The notes beneath the pieces are model-generated. The model ran no database searches. It was not told the DNA's origin and worked only from the letters and a program-made list of their open reading frames with translations. A stretch of 64,000 nucleotides of DNA from Betaproteobacteria bacterium HGW-Betaproteobacteria-9 (GTDB lineage Bacteria > Pseudomonadota > Gammaproteobacteria > Burkholderiales > Burkholderiaceae_C): NCBI GenBank assembly GCA_002842215.1, contig PHCC01000020.1, positions 23,542 to 87,541 of the forward strand. The letters run 5' to 3'. The stretch's first letter is position 1. Each line of letters begins with the position of its first letter. This document shows positions 10,177 to 19,400 of the stretch, one piece after another. The translations under genes were made by a program, and so were the position numbers.

Positions 10177-11837
10177 TGAAACTCAGCTGTGCGGCGGCAG
10201 CCGCCCTTGTCACGTGTTCGACCTACGCCCAGGTTGTTGTTCCTCCCTCGGCCGATCCGGGCGCCTTGCAGCAACGCCGTATCGAGGAAGATCAGCGCCG
10301 TCTGGAACAGGAGCGCCTGGAGCGCGCGCCGACGGTGGCGCCGGTGATCGAAGCGCCGAAAGCGCCTGCGACCGCGCCGGTGGCCAGCGAGGTGCGCTTC
10401 AAGGTCAATGCGGTGAAATTTGCACCAGCATCCGAAGTGTTGTCTGCCGATGAGCTCAAGGCGCTGGCCGATGCGTTCGTGGGCAAGGAAGTCAGCTTTG
10501 CCGACCTGCAGCGCCTGGCCGAGCAGGTCAACGCGGCCTATCGCGAACGCGGTGTGGTGACCGCGCGCGCCATCATCCCGCCACAGGACGTTTCCAGCGG
10601 GAACATCACCCTGCAGCTGGTCGAAGGCAAGCTGGGTGAAGTCCGGGTCAAGGGCAACGAATCCACGCGCGCGAGCTACGTCCTGAGCCGGGTGGATGCC
10701 GAGCCCGGCCGGCTGGTAGATCTGCCCACGCTGCAGAACAGTCTCTTGCGCTTCAACCGCACGAACGCCGCCCAGTTGCGCGCTGAGCTCAAACCGGGCC
10801 AGAGTTTTGGCAGCACCGATCTGGAAATCGGGATCATCGAACCCAAGCAGCACGGCTTTCGCATCGGCGTCGACAACCTGGGCAGCGAGGTGACGGGGGA
10901 AACCCGGGTGGGCTTGTCCTATTCCAACCAGAGCTTGCTGGGTTGGCGGGATTCACTGAGTCTGGCCGCGATGTCCGCCAGCGGTCTCAAGAGCTATTCG
11001 GTGGACTACGGCATTCCGGTCAGTCGCTCGGGCGGGCGCCTGAACCTCGCGCACAACCAGGACGACACCCAGCTGAAATACGGGCCTTTTGCCTCCCTGG
11101 GCATCACGGGCGAGTCCACCTCGACCGCTTTGTCGCTGCGTCAACCGCTGCACTTTGGGGAGCGCTCGCAAATTGACCTGCTCGCCAGCCTGCGCAAGCG
11201 CGATGTGGAAAACAAGGTCAGCGGTGTCTTTCTGTCCAGCACCGCCACGCAGGATGTGCAACTGGGTATCGAGTACCAGTCGGCCGACGACTCGGGTCAG
11301 TGGCTGACGAGCTATTCCTTCTACAACGGCAAAGCGGAGAGCGCTGGTGTGAGCAAACGCTACACGGTGGGCCGCGGTGCGCTGCGGCGAACGCAGTTTC
11401 TGGCCACCGGCTGGGCTTTGCGTGGTGCGCTGTCGGCTCAGCACACCAGCAGCGATGAGTTGCCTTCCAGCGAGCATTTTTTCCTGGGTGGGGAAGGCAG
11501 CGTGCGCGGTTATCCGGTGGGGGCCTTTTCGGGTGACCAGGGCGCTTTGCTGAGTCTGGAGTTGCACCACCCGATCACCGCTCCGTCCGCCGAGGGCGGC
11601 GGTCAGGCGTATTCGGCCGCGGGCTTTTTCTTTGTGGACACCGGTCAGGTCCGGCAGATTCTGCCGCCCGACTCCACCCAGGACAAGACCAAGCGCCTGA
11701 CCAGCCTGGGTTGGGGCGTGGAAGCGGCCATGGGACGCTACCTGTCGGCGCGCGTGACGCTCGCCTATGGTTTGCGTGAGTTGCCGGAACAAAAGCGGCG
11801 CTACACGGCCAGTGTTCAGATCTACAGTCAGTTCTGA
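10176..11837 (+). CDS. TpsB-type outer-membrane transporter (ShlB/FhaC/HecB family)
   Basis: Predicted 553-residue Omp85-superfamily protein that would export the preceding exoprotein across the outer membrane (type Vb secretion). I chose the ATG at 10176, which shares its A with the TGA of the upstream gene and begins a clear signal peptide (MKLSCAAAAALVTCSTYAQ). After a Gln/Arg/Glu-rich linker (about 25-65) come two POTRA-like domains (about 70-215), including the segment NAAYRERGVVTARAIIP. A beta-barrel follows, with the family signature GGEGSVRGYPVG near residue 442 (the VRGY motif of the L6 loop). The protein ends in a C-terminal aromatic strand (VQIYSQF). Length and domain order are normal for the family. 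An upstream in-frame ATG at 10119 would destroy the signal peptide and is unlikely. Confidence 0.93.
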   Translation: MKLSCAAAAALVTCSTYAQVVVPPSADPGALQQRRIEEDQRRLEQERLERAPTVAPVIEAPKAPATAPVASEVRFKVNAVKFAPASEVLSADELKALADAFVGKEVSFADLQRLAEQVNAAYRERGVVTARAIIPPQDVSSGNITLQLVEGKLGEVRVKGNESTRASYVLSRVDAEPGRLVDLPTLQNSLLRFNRTNAAQLRAELKPGQSFGSTDLEIGIIEPKQHGFRIGVDNLGSEVTGETRVGLSYSNQSLLGWRDSLSLAAMSASGLKSYSVDYGIPVSRSGGRLNLAHNQDDTQLKYGPFASLGITGESTSTALSLRQPLHFGERSQIDLLASLRKRDVENKVSGVFLSSTATQDVQLGIEYQSADDSGQWLTSYSFYNGKAESAGVSKRYTVGRGALRRTQFLATGWALRGALSAQHTSSDELPSSEHFFLGGEGSVRGYPVGAFSGDQGALLSLELHHPITAPSAEGGGQAYSAAGFFFVDTGQVRQILPPDSTQDKTKRLTSLGWGVEAAMGRYLSARVTLAYGLRELPEQKRRYTASVQIYSQF

Positions 11838-12029
11838 TCAGCGGCGCCTTTTTCCCGTGTTGACTTCAGTTCTGTCCACCACACTGTCAACGGCGGTGCA
11901 CCGGGCGGACGCGGGGTCCAGGAAATAGGCGCCTTTCCCGCCCCAACTCCACCGACCCGGGCGCTGGAATTGAGACAGAATGCGAGGAAGTTGTCGCAGC
12001 ACACCGTGTGCGAAACGTCTTTATCCTCC

Positions 12030-15000
12030 ATGCCAGAAAACGAGCCCCCTCTGACGGCTGGCGGCCGCCCGGTCGGCGAAACGCCAGCCGTGTCTTCCAT
12101 GGCCGCATGGGTCAGCGATCCGTCGCTTTTTGAGGCGATGTTTCTGTCCATGCCCGTGGCGGCCAGCCTGAGTCGCATGGCCGACGGTTGCCTCCTGGCC
12201 GTGAACGATGCCTGGGTTGCATTGTGTGGCGTGACCCGCGAGGAGGCGCTGGGCCGCACGACGATCGAGTTGGGTCACTGGTTTGACGCATCCGACCGTG
12301 CCCGCTATGTGGCTTCGTTGTCGCAGACGGACAAGGTGGTCGATCTGCGCCTGAGCCACCACAAAACCCACTGCGTTTGTTTGCGAACCCGGCGGCTCGA
12401 CATGGGCAAGGAGCCACTCTTGCTGGTGTACCTGACCGAAGTCAACCAGGAACAACAGGCCGAACGCGCCTTGCAGAGCGCCAATCGGGAGCTGCAACAG
12501 CAGGTCGAACTGCACGGTGCGATCGAAAAGCTGGCTCGCGTGGGCCATTGGACGAATGCCAGCAGCGATCAGGATGTGATCTGGTCACCTGGTCTTTACG
12601 AGCTGACGGGGATCGATCCCGCACCGGTGTTGTCCCGTTCGCAAGGGCGGGGTGGCATCCACCCCGATGATCTGCCGGCCTGGATGAAGGCCCGTGAGGC
12701 GCTGGACGGAAGGGTGGTCGAGTTCCGCTGGACGCGGCCTGATGGCCAGCAGCGCTGGCTGCGCACGCGCATGGGTCAGACCGCCGTGGCGGGCAATCCG
12801 CAGACCGATTTCGGCGTGGTACAAGACATCACCGCCGAGCGCGAGGCCGCCCAGGCGCTGGCTGGCCAGCTGCGGTTCATCCAGAACATTGCGGCCCGGG
12901 TGCCGGGCTTGGTGTACCAGATACGTCGGTACCCCGATGGCAGCAGCACGATCCCGTATGTGAACAACGCCGTGCGCGAGATGGTGGAACTGGACCCCAG
13001 CGACCTCGCGCACGACGCCAGACTCTTTTTTTCACGGGTGCACCCGGACGATCTTCCACAGATGGTTTCTTCTCTGGCGGCATCCGCGCGCGATCTCACC
13101 CTGTGGCGGCAGGTCTACCGCATCCTGTTGCCCCGTGCTGGGCTGCGCTGGTACAGCGCTGAGGCGGTGCCCCAGCGCGAAGCCGACGGATCGGTGCTCT
13201 GGCACGGCTTCACCTTCGACGTCACCGAGTCCCGGCTGGCGGCCCAGGCACTGGAACGGCAGCACCGCATGCTCGAAGCCGTGCAGCAGGCACAGGCGGC
13301 GTTCATCGAGGCCGATGACAAGCGGCAGGCGTTCGAAAGCCTGCTGGCTGCGCTGCTGGGCGTGACGGGCAGTGGTTACGGTTTTGTGGGCGAAGTGCTG
13401 TACGACATGCGCGAGCAGCCCTACCTCAAGACCCACGCCATCACCGACATCGCCTGGGACGAAGCCTCGCGGCGCCTGTACGACGCGCAGGTCGATGCGG
13501 GCATGGAGTTCCGCAACCTCAAGACCCTGTTCGGCCACGCCATGCTCACCGGTGAGACGGTGATCGCCAACGACCCGGCCCACGATCCCCGATCGGGTGG
13601 GCTGGCTTCGGGCCACCCGGACATGACGAGTTTCCTGGGCATTCCGCTCGCCGTGGGCGACCGCCTGGTCGCGATGGTCGGCCTGGCGAACCAGCCCGGT
13701 GGTTACAGCCCCACCGATGTGGCGTTTCTGCAGCCGCTGCTGGGCGCGGTGCGCCAGCTGGTGCTGGCCTGGCGTGGGCATGCCGAACGCAGGCGGGCTC
13801 GCCTGCAGTTCCAGGCCACGAGTGCCCTGCTGGTCGAAAAAAGCGCAGCGCTGCAGGTGACCTTCGACAGCATGAGCCAGGGTCTGACCATGGTGGACGC
13901 GGACGGGCGGGTGCGTTTTTACAACCAGCGCATGCTGGAGCTGCTGGGCTTGCCCGAAGCGCTGCTGCAGACACAGCCTCATCAGGATGAGGTGCTTGCA
14001 TTCCAGGCGGCGCAGGGCGATTTTGGTGAAGACGGGCGCCTGCTGGACGCCTCGCTGCGCGCCCTGGTGGACCGCAACGCCAGCCTGCCACTGCCCGACA
14101 ACTACCTGCGGCACACGCGCGACGGTCGTGTGCTGGATGTCTACACACGAAAGTTGCCCGACGGTGGCTATGTGCGCACCTACACCGATGTCACGTCCTA
14201 TGTCCGTGCGGAAGAAGAGCTGCGTGAGGAGCGGCAGCGGCTGCAGTGGGTGCTGGAGGCCACGCGTCCGGGCATCTGGGAAACCAATATCGAGACCTGG
14301 GCCATGACGATCAACGACCGTTGGGCCGAGATGCTGGGCTACACGGTCGCGGAACTGCAGCCCACCACGTTCGACACCTGGCGCACGCTGGTTCACCCCA
14401 GGGACCTGGAGCGGGCGCAGCGGGTGTTGGAGCGACACTGGTCGGGCGAGCTGCCCTACTACGAATGCGACGTCCGCATGCGCCACAAGGCGGGTCACTG
14501 GGTCTGGATCAACGACCGCGGCCGGGTTCACCGGCGCGACGACAGTGGCAAGGCGCTGTACATGTCGGGCACCCACCTCGACATCTCCGACCGGGTCGCC
14601 GCCCAGGAAGAAGTGCGCGCGCTCAACGCCACCCTGGAGCGGCGCGTGGCCGAGCGCACCGCCGAACTGGAGCGTTCCATGAAGGACATGGAGGCCATTT
14701 CGTATTCGATCGCGCACGACCTGCGCGCGCCGCTGCGTTCGGTGAACGGCTTTGCGTCCTTGATTGCCGAAGAAGAGGGCGATGGCTTGAGTCCGGTGGC
14801 CAAAGACATGTTCGGGCGCATCGCCCGCTCGTCGCGCAGCATGGGCCAGATGATTTCAGACATGCTGGAGCTGCTGCGCGTAGTGCGGGTGGATCTGGAC
14901 GCGGTGCCGGTGGACATGAATGCGCTGGCGCATTCGGTGGTCGATACCCTGGCGCCCGATGTGCCGCAGGCGCGCATCGATCTGCAGCCTTTGCCCGCGG

Positions 15001-15338
15001 TCATGGGCGACGCCACCTTGCTGCGGCAGGTGCTCGTCAATCTGATGGACAACGCACTGAAGTACTCACGCCACCAGTCGCAACCCGAGCTGGTGCTGGG
15101 CTTTGACGCAGAGCGGCAGGCCTTTTACCTGCGTGACAACGGCATGGGTTTCGACATGGCCCATGCCGGCAAGCTGTTCGGCCTGTTCCAGCGCCTGCAC
15201 GCGGGCTCCGAGGTGCCGGGCACCGGTGTCGGCCTGGCCATCGTGGCGCGCATCATCGAGCGCCACGGCGGACGCATCTGGGCCAACGCAACGGCCGGGG
15301 CAGGCGCCACGTTCTGGTGGACGTTGCCCCTGCGCTGA
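12030..15338 (+). CDS. Soluble multi-PAS/GAF sensor histidine kinase
   Basis: Predicted 1102-residue hybridless histidine kinase with no transmembrane segment, so it probably senses a cytoplasmic signal. Several PAS/PAC modules occupy about 30-400, a GAF domain about 417-580 (segment MTSFLGIPLAVGDRLVAMVG), then two further PAS domains (about 610-870; the last with a PAS_3-type HYKAGHW-like segment, RHKAGHWVWINDRG). The kinase core follows: H-box SIAHDLRAPLRSVNGF near 895, N-box NLMDNALKYS near 1004, and G-box GTGVGLAIVARIIERHGG near 1064. The DHp/CA order resembles bacteriophytochrome-type kinases, but no chromophore-binding domain is evident. No receiver or response regulator gene is adjacent. 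The start is uncertain: 12030 begins MPENEPPL, while an in-frame ATG at 11970 would add 20 residues; neither has a strong ribosome-binding site. Confidence 0.9.
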   Translation: MPENEPPLTAGGRPVGETPAVSSMAAWVSDPSLFEAMFLSMPVAASLSRMADGCLLAVNDAWVALCGVTREEALGRTTIELGHWFDASDRARYVASLSQTDKVVDLRLSHHKTHCVCLRTRRLDMGKEPLLLVYLTEVNQEQQAERALQSANRELQQQVELHGAIEKLARVGHWTNASSDQDVIWSPGLYELTGIDPAPVLSRSQGRGGIHPDDLPAWMKAREALDGRVVEFRWTRPDGQQRWLRTRMGQTAVAGNPQTDFGVVQDITAEREAAQALAGQLRFIQNIAARVPGLVYQIRRYPDGSSTIPYVNNAVREMVELDPSDLAHDARLFFSRVHPDDLPQMVSSLAASARDLTLWRQVYRILLPRAGLRWYSAEAVPQREADGSVLWHGFTFDVTESRLAAQALERQHRMLEAVQQAQAAFIEADDKRQAFESLLAALLGVTGSGYGFVGEVLYDMREQPYLKTHAITDIAWDEASRRLYDAQVDAGMEFRNLKTLFGHAMLTGETVIANDPAHDPRSGGLASGHPDMTSFLGIPLAVGDRLVAMVGLANQPGGYSPTDVAFLQPLLGAVRQLVLAWRGHAERRRARLQFQATSALLVEKSAALQVTFDSMSQGLTMVDADGRVRFYNQRMLELLGLPEALLQTQPHQDEVLAFQAAQGDFGEDGRLLDASLRALVDRNASLPLPDNYLRHTRDGRVLDVYTRKLPDGGYVRTYTDVTSYVRAEEELREERQRLQWVLEATRPGIWETNIETWAMTINDRWAEMLGYTVAELQPTTFDTWRTLVHPRDLERAQRVLERHWSGELPYYECDVRMRHKAGHWVWINDRGRVHRRDDSGKALYMSGTHLDISDRVAAQEEVRALNATLERRVAERTAELERSMKDMEAISYSIAHDLRAPLRSVNGFASLIAEEEGDGLSPVAKDMFGRIARSSRSMGQMISDMLELLRVVRVDLDAVPVDMNALAHSVVDTLAPDVPQARIDLQPLPAVMGDATLLRQVLVNLMDNALKYSRHQSQPELVLGFDAERQAFYLRDNGMGFDMAHAGKLFGLFQRLHAGSEVPGTGVGLAIVARIIERHGGRIWANATAGAGATFWWTLPLR

Positions 15339-15359
15339 GGCCCTTGAGGCCGCGCGGCT

Positions 15360-16304
15360 TCAGAAGGGAGCGGCTGGCTCGGTGGGCGGAGCATCGTCCC
15401 CAGACGGCTCGTTGTGGCCGCTGGTGTCAGCTTCTTCGGTCGAAGCCGCGAGCGGGCCTCTGGCCTGACGCACAGCCGCCTTGTCGCCCGCGCTGGCGAA
15501 CTTGCTGTACTTGCCGATCGTGCTGACCAGCTGGCCGTAGATCTTGGGGTTGGCGGCCAGGCATTCCTTCTGCTCCAGGAAGTTGGCTTCGCCGGTGAAA
15601 TTGCCCACCAGGCCACCGGCTTCGGTCACCAGCAGCGCGCCGGCGGCCACATCCCAGGGCGAAAGACCCATTTCAAAGAAACCGTCGGTGAAGCCGGCGG
15701 CCACATAGGCCAGATCGAGCGCGGCCGAGCCTGGGCGGCGCACGCCAGCGCACTTGGGCATCACGTCGCCCAGCATCTGCATGTAGGTCTGGAAGGCATC
15801 GCCCGGGCGGAACGGAAAACCGGTGGAGAACAGGCACTCGCGCATGGCGATGCGCTTGGCCACGCGGATGCGGCGGTCGTTCATGTAGGCGCCGCGCCCG
15901 CGCGTGGCGCAGAAGAGGTCGTTGCGGCTCGGGTCGTAAATGACGGCCTGTTCCAGCTTGTTGCCCACCATGAGCGCGATGCTCACGCAGTAGACCGGGA
16001 AGCCGTGGATGAAGTTGGTGGTGCCGTCCAGCGGGTCGATGATCCAGACATGGTCTGCGCCACCGTGTTTGCCTTCGCGCTTGCCCGACTCTTCGGCCCA
16101 GATCGCGTGATCGGGGTAGGCGGTGAGCAGGGTGTCGATGATCGCGGCTTCGGCCGCGTGGTCGACTTCGGTCACAAAGTCGTTGGTCTGCTTGGCAGAG
16201 ACCCGGACCGACTCCACGTCCAGTGCGGCGCGGTTGATGATGGTGCCGGCGAGGCGAGCGGCCTTGATGGCCACGTTGAGCATGGGGTGGAGTGTGGACG
16301 ACAT
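15360..16304 (-). CDS. suhB: Inositol-phosphate phosphatase family protein (SuhB-like)
   Basis: Predicted 314-residue Mg2+-dependent phosphatase of the inositol monophosphatase fold. Metal-binding motifs are intact: WAEES, then [20 protein letters not shown] (motif A) and [17 protein letters not shown] (motif B). In enterobacteria SuhB also acts in rRNA antitermination; that role is inference here. I start at the ATG at 16304 ([20 protein letters not shown]), which has AAAGG about nine bases upstream; longer frames to 16397 lack support. The C-terminal 40 residues (about 275-314) are acidic, proline-rich and probably disordered, beyond the usual family length of about 270. Divergent from trmJ, convergent with the histidine kinase gene. 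Confidence 0.92.
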   Translation of the reverse strand: MSSTLHPMLNVAIKAARLAGTIINRAALDVESVRVSAKQTNDFVTEVDHAAEAAIIDTLLTAYPDHAIWAEESGKREGKHGGADHVWIIDPLDGTTNFIHGFPVYCVSIALMVGNKLEQAVIYDPSRNDLFCATRGRGAYMNDRRIRVAKRIAMRECLFSTGFPFRPGDAFQTYMQMLGDVMPKCAGVRRPGSAALDLAYVAAGFTDGFFEMGLSPWDVAAGALLVTEAGGLVGNFTGEANFLEQKECLAANPKIYGQLVSTIGKYSKFASAGDKAAVRQARGPLAASTEEADTSGHNEPSGDDAPPTEPAAPF

Positions 16305-16467
16305 GGGTTGTATACCTTTGCGCGGCCGCTGGGCGGCTCGCGTGACAGTGGAAGAGCGGGGAATGGCTGGACCCCAGGCGATGCGGGGCGGCGACAATCA
16401 CAGGATTTTACCGGTTCAACACACCCAAAACCTCCTCGGAGCGCGTCCCCCACCCAGCACACACCGC

Positions 16468-16536
16468 AGAACCGGCTCCGCCGGGCTGCTGGTGTGGCCC
16501 CCTGGGGGGTGATCCGAAGCGGCGCGGGGGACTTCC
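16468..16536 (+). repeat. Dispersed intergenic repeat, copy A
   Basis: The block begins GAACCGGCTCCGCCGGGC, has a CCCCC..GGGGG core, and ends GAAGCGGCGCGGGGGACTTCC. It shares this order with copies at 18728, 27587 and, inverted, 17289. It reaches to within three bases of the trmJ start codon, so the trmJ ribosome-binding region is made of repeat sequence. Confidence 0.85.
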
Positions 16537-16538
16537 AA

Positions 16539-17375
16539 ATGCACACGAGATTCATCCTAATCCAGACCAGCCACGCCGGCAATGTGGGCGGCACCGCCCG
16601 CGCCATGAAGGTGATGGGTTTTGACGACCTGGTGCTGGTGGCGCCGCGCTGGGCCAACGTCTTGCGGCGCGAAGAGACCATCCAGCGCGCCAGCGGCGCC
16701 AACGACGTGCTGGCCAAGGCGCGCATCGTGGACACGCTGGACGAAGCGCTGGACGGCATCGAACACCTGTGCGCCACGGCCATGACGCCGCGCGATTTTG
16801 GCCCGCCCACGCGCCACCCGCGCGAACACTTTGCCGCGCTGCTGGGCACACCCGAAGCCCTAGCGTCCACCCGCCCTGGCGGTGTGGCCTTCCTCTTCGG
16901 CTCCGAGCGCTTTGGCATGCGCAACGAAGACGTCTACCGCTGCCACACCTGCCTGAGCATTCCCACCGATCCCCAGTTCGGCTCGCTCAACCTGGCCGCC
17001 GCCGTGCAGCTGATCGCCTACGACTGGCGCCAGGCGCTGGGCGGTTACGCCCTGCCACCCGCCAGCGCACCCGAGCGCCCGCTGGCCGACGCCAAGGCCC
17101 TGGCCGGCATGCTGCAGCACCTGGAGCAGGCGCTGGTGGCGGTGGATTTTCTGGACCCGGCTGCGCCCAAGAAGCTCATGCCGCGCCTGAACCAGCTTTT
17201 CAACCGCGCCGCACCGACCGAAGAAGAGATCCACATCCTGCGTGGTGTGGCCAAGGCCATGCTGCAGACCGCCGCGCAGGCGAAAACAGGCCCCCACGTT
17301 CCGTCGCTTCGCGAGTCGCTGCCCCCCGAGGGGGCTTGTTCCGCCTTGGGGCGGCCCGGCGGCGAAACACGCTAG
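16539..17375 (+). CDS. trmJ: tRNA 2'-O-methyltransferase TrmJ (SpoU/TrmH family)
   Basis: Predicted 278-residue SPOUT methyltransferase that in characterised relatives methylates the ribose at tRNA position 32 using S-adenosylmethionine. It starts MHTRFILIQTSHAGNVGG, matching the family N-terminus (HPGNIGAAARAMK equivalent). The knot motifs follow: VAFLFGSERFGMRNEDV near 110 and LSIPTDPQFGSLNLAAAVQ near 132. The upstream frame open to 15414 is antisense to suhB and is not coding. The last 30 or so residues, from TGPHVPSLRESLPPEGA onward, are encoded by an inverted copy of the dispersed repeat and are unlike the family, so this tail looks acquired. The stop is followed by cysE after 29 bases. 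Confidence 0.93.
   Translation: MHTRFILIQTSHAGNVGGTARAMKVMGFDDLVLVAPRWANVLRREETIQRASGANDVLAKARIVDTLDEALDGIEHLCATAMTPRDFGPPTRHPREHFAALLGTPEALASTRPGGVAFLFGSERFGMRNEDVYRCHTCLSIPTDPQFGSLNLAAAVQLIAYDWRQALGGYALPPASAPERPLADAKALAGMLQHLEQALVAVDFLDPAAPKKLMPRLNQLFNRAAPTEEEIHILRGVAKAMLQTAAQAKTGPHVPSLRESLPPEGACSALGRPGGETR
17289..17368 (-). repeat. Dispersed repeat, copy D (inverted, encodes TrmJ tail)
   Basis: Reverse-complemented, this stretch reads GCCGCCGGGCCGCCCC, then CCCCCTCGGGGGGC, then CGAAGCGACGGAACG and GGGGG, the same order of blocks as copies A to C. It is inside the 3' end of trmJ and supplies its final codons and part of the leader of cysE. Confidence 0.75.
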
Positions 17376-17404
17376 ACTGACCGCCCAACATTTGTATTCA
17401 AACC

Positions 17405-18175
17405 ATGTTCGCCCGCCTCCGCTCCGACATCCAGTGCATCCTTGACCGCGACCCCGCGGCGCGCAGCACCTGGGAGGTCATCACCTGCTACCCCGGTCTG
17501 CACGCCGTCTGGCTGCACCGCCCGGCGCACTGGTGCTGGACGCATGGGTTCAAGTGGCTGGGGCGTTTCACCTCGCACATCGCACGCTGGCTGACCGGCA
17601 TCGAGATCCACCCGGGCGCGAAGATCGGCGACCGCGTGTTCTTTGACCACGCCATGGGCACGGTGGTGGGCGAGACGGCCGAAATCGGTGACGGCTGCAC
17701 CATCTACCAGGGCGTGACGCTCGGCGGCACCTCGCTCTACAAAGGCGCCAAGCGGCACCCGACGCTGGGCAAGGACGTGGTGGTCAGCGCGGGCGCCAAG
17801 GTGCTGGGCGGTTTCGAGGTGGGCGACGGTGCCAAGATCGGCAGCAACGCGGTCGTGATCAAGCCGGTGCCTGCGGGCGCCACGGCGGTTGGCATTCCGG
17901 CGCGCATCATTCCGAGCAAAACCGGCGAAAGCGCCGACGTGACCGAAGCGCACCCGAAGTTCCAGGCCTACGGCATCACGCAGGAAGACGATCCGTTGTC
18001 GCAGGCGATGCGTGGGTTGATCGACAGCGCTTCCGGTCAGGAGCATCAGATTGCCTTGTTGTGGCAGGCGATCGAGAAACTGTCTTCGCCGCAGAAGGGC
18101 GACTGTGTGCCTTCGGATGCGGCTCGCAGCGAGTGCTTCGAAGCTGAAAAGCTCAATCAGCTGGTCGGGAAATAG
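17405..18175 (+). CDS. cysE: Serine O-acetyltransferase
   Basis: Predicted 256-residue enzyme that transfers acetyl from acetyl-CoA to L-serine, the committed step of cysteine synthesis. An N-terminal helical part ([20 protein letters not shown]) is followed by a left-handed beta-helix of hexapeptide repeats (about 65-180: [64 protein letters not shown]). His and Asp of DHAMG are the expected catalytic region. The last 75 residues extend beyond the hexapeptide core. This is the shorter EpsC-like form common in many bacteria rather than the enterobacterial type. It probably shares a transcript with trmJ, 29 bases upstream. Confidence 0.95.
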   Translation: MFARLRSDIQCILDRDPAARSTWEVITCYPGLHAVWLHRPAHWCWTHGFKWLGRFTSHIARWLTGIEIHPGAKIGDRVFFDHAMGTVVGETAEIGDGCTIYQGVTLGGTSLYKGAKRHPTLGKDVVVSAGAKVLGGFEVGDGAKIGSNAVVIKPVPAGATAVGIPARIIPSKTGESADVTEAHPKFQAYGITQEDDPLSQAMRGLIDSASGQEHQIALLWQAIEKLSSPQKGDCVPSDAARSECFEAEKLNQLVGK

Positions 18176-18185
18176 GTCCATCCCT

Positions 18186-18201
18186 GCGCCGCCTGCGGCG
18201 C
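18186..18201. terminator. GC-rich hairpin between convergent cysE and slyD
   Basis: A perfect seven-base-pair stem GCGCCGC/GCGGCGC with a two-base loop lies in the 35-base gap between the two converging genes. There is no U-run, so it is only a candidate bidirectional terminator. Confidence 0.45.
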
Positions 18202-18210
18202 GGAGGTGGA

Positions 18211-18687
18211 TCAGTGATGATGCCCGTGCGCGCCGTGCGCGTGGCCGTGGGCCACTTCTTCTGCAGATGCCGCCTTGACTTCGACCACCTTGACCGCAAA
18301 ACGCAGCGTCTGCCCGGCCAACGGGTGGTTGCCGTCGAGGTGCACGGTATCGCCCTTGATCTTCATGACCGTGAAGACTTGCTGGTTGCCCTGATCGTCG
18401 TGGCCCTGCAGCTGCCCGCCGACCTTCACGCCGGGCGGGAACTCGCTCTTGGGAATCGTGGTGACCAGGCTCTCGTCGCGCACGCCAAAGGCGTCCTCAG
18501 GCGGCAGCACCAGGGTGGCGGCGTAGCCGGCTTCCTGGCCTTCCAGTGCCTTTTCGATGCCGGGCAGCGTGTTGTTGTAGCCGCCGTGCAGGTAGGCGCG
18601 TGGCTCCTTGCCGTCTTCGAGCAACTTGCCCTGCGCATCGGTGGCGCGGAAGGTGATGGTGACGATGGTGTCTTTGGTGATTTTCAT
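18211..18687 (-). CDS. slyD: FKBP-type peptidyl-prolyl isomerase, SlyD-like
   Basis: Predicted 158-residue cytoplasmic prolyl isomerase and chaperone. The FKBP half-domains flank an insert-in-flap chaperone domain (about 70-130: PPEDAFGVRDESLV, GHDDQGNQQVFTVMKIKGD, VHLDGNHPLAGQTLRFAVKV). The C-terminus is short and His-rich (HGHAHGAHGHHH), the expected metal-binding tail, linked in E. coli to nickel delivery for hydrogenase. Starts at MKITKDTIVTITFRATDA. Upstream, 125 bases separate it from mogA, including repeat copy B. Confidence 0.94.
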   Translation of the reverse strand: MKITKDTIVTITFRATDAQGKLLEDGKEPRAYLHGGYNNTLPGIEKALEGQEAGYAATLVLPPEDAFGVRDESLVTTIPKSEFPPGVKVGGQLQGHDDQGNQQVFTVMKIKGDTVHLDGNHPLAGQTLRFAVKVVEVKAASAEEVAHGHAHGAHGHHH

Positions 18688-18727
18688 GAAGAGATCTCTG
18701 TGAGAGGTGTCTTATCGAGTGCACCCG

Positions 18728-18802
18728 TGGAACCGGCTTCGCCGGGCCACCAGGTGCGTCCCCCACCGGGGGGAAGACGCGAAGCGGCGCAGGGGACTTC
18801 CT
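18728..18802 (+). repeat. Dispersed intergenic repeat, copy B
   Basis: Reads GAACCGGCTTCGCCGGGCC, then a CCCCC..GGGGGG core, then GCGAAGCGGCGCAGGGGAC and TTCC. It fills most of the 125-base gap between mogA and slyD and could form a strong stem-loop in the transcript. Confidence 0.88.
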
Positions 18803-18812
18803 GAACTGGGGG

Positions 18813-19397
18813 TTACTTTTGTTTTGGCCGCCAGGCCTTGCAGATCTCGTCGTTGGTTTCCAGGTAAGGCCCTTCGATCAAGTCGATGCAGTAGGGCACT
18901 GCGGTGAAGATGCCGTTGACCTTGGCGCTGCCGTCTGCGTTCTTCAAGCCTTCCAGCGTTTCGGCGATCGCCTTGGGTTGGCCGGGCAGGTTGATGATCA
19001 GGCTTTTGTCGCGGATCACGGCCACTTGGCGCGACAGGATGGCGGTGGGCACGAAGGCCAGGCTGACCTGGCGCATCTGTTCGCCAAAACCGGGCATCTC
19101 CTTGTGCGCCACGGCGAGCGTCGCTTCGGGCGTCACGTCGCGTTTCGCGGGGCCGGTGCCGCCGGTGGTGAGCACCAGGGCACAGCCGGCGTCCACCAGC
19201 TCGATCAGCGTTGCGCTGATGGTGGCCTGTTCGTCGGGGATCAGGCGCGGCTCGAAAGTGATCGGATTCTTCAAGGCGCGTGTGAGCCAGTCCTGCAGCG
19301 CGGGCAGACCCTTGTCTTCGTACACGCCGCTGCTGGCGCGGTCGCTGATGGAAACGATGCCGATGCGGACCGGCGCGGGAGTGAGGTTGTCGGACAT
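18813..19397 (-). CDS. mogA: Molybdopterin adenylyltransferase MogA
   Basis: Predicted 194-residue enzyme that adenylates molybdopterin before molybdenum insertion in Moco synthesis. It has the MoCF fold: IGIVSISDRASSGVYEDKGL near the N-terminus, the hallmark LTTGGTGPAKRDVTPEATL (about 80-98), and SLIINLPGQPKAIAETL near 150. The product is needed by molybdoenzymes such as the NasA encoded at 33606. It lies three bases after yjgA and is probably co-transcribed. Confidence 0.95.
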   Translation of the reverse strand: MSDNLTPAPVRIGIVSISDRASSGVYEDKGLPALQDWLTRALKNPITFEPRLIPDEQATISATLIELVDAGCALVLTTGGTGPAKRDVTPEATLAVAHKEMPGFGEQMRQVSLAFVPTAILSRQVAVIRDKSLIINLPGQPKAIAETLEGLKNADGSAKVNGIFTAVPYCIDLIEGPYLETNDEICKAWRPKQK

Positions 19398-19400
19398 GGA

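Noticed and set aside
15414..16538. Upstream extension of the trmJ frame
   Set aside because: Antisense to the suhB-like gene; the TrmJ family start is MHTRFILIQTSHAGN at 16539.
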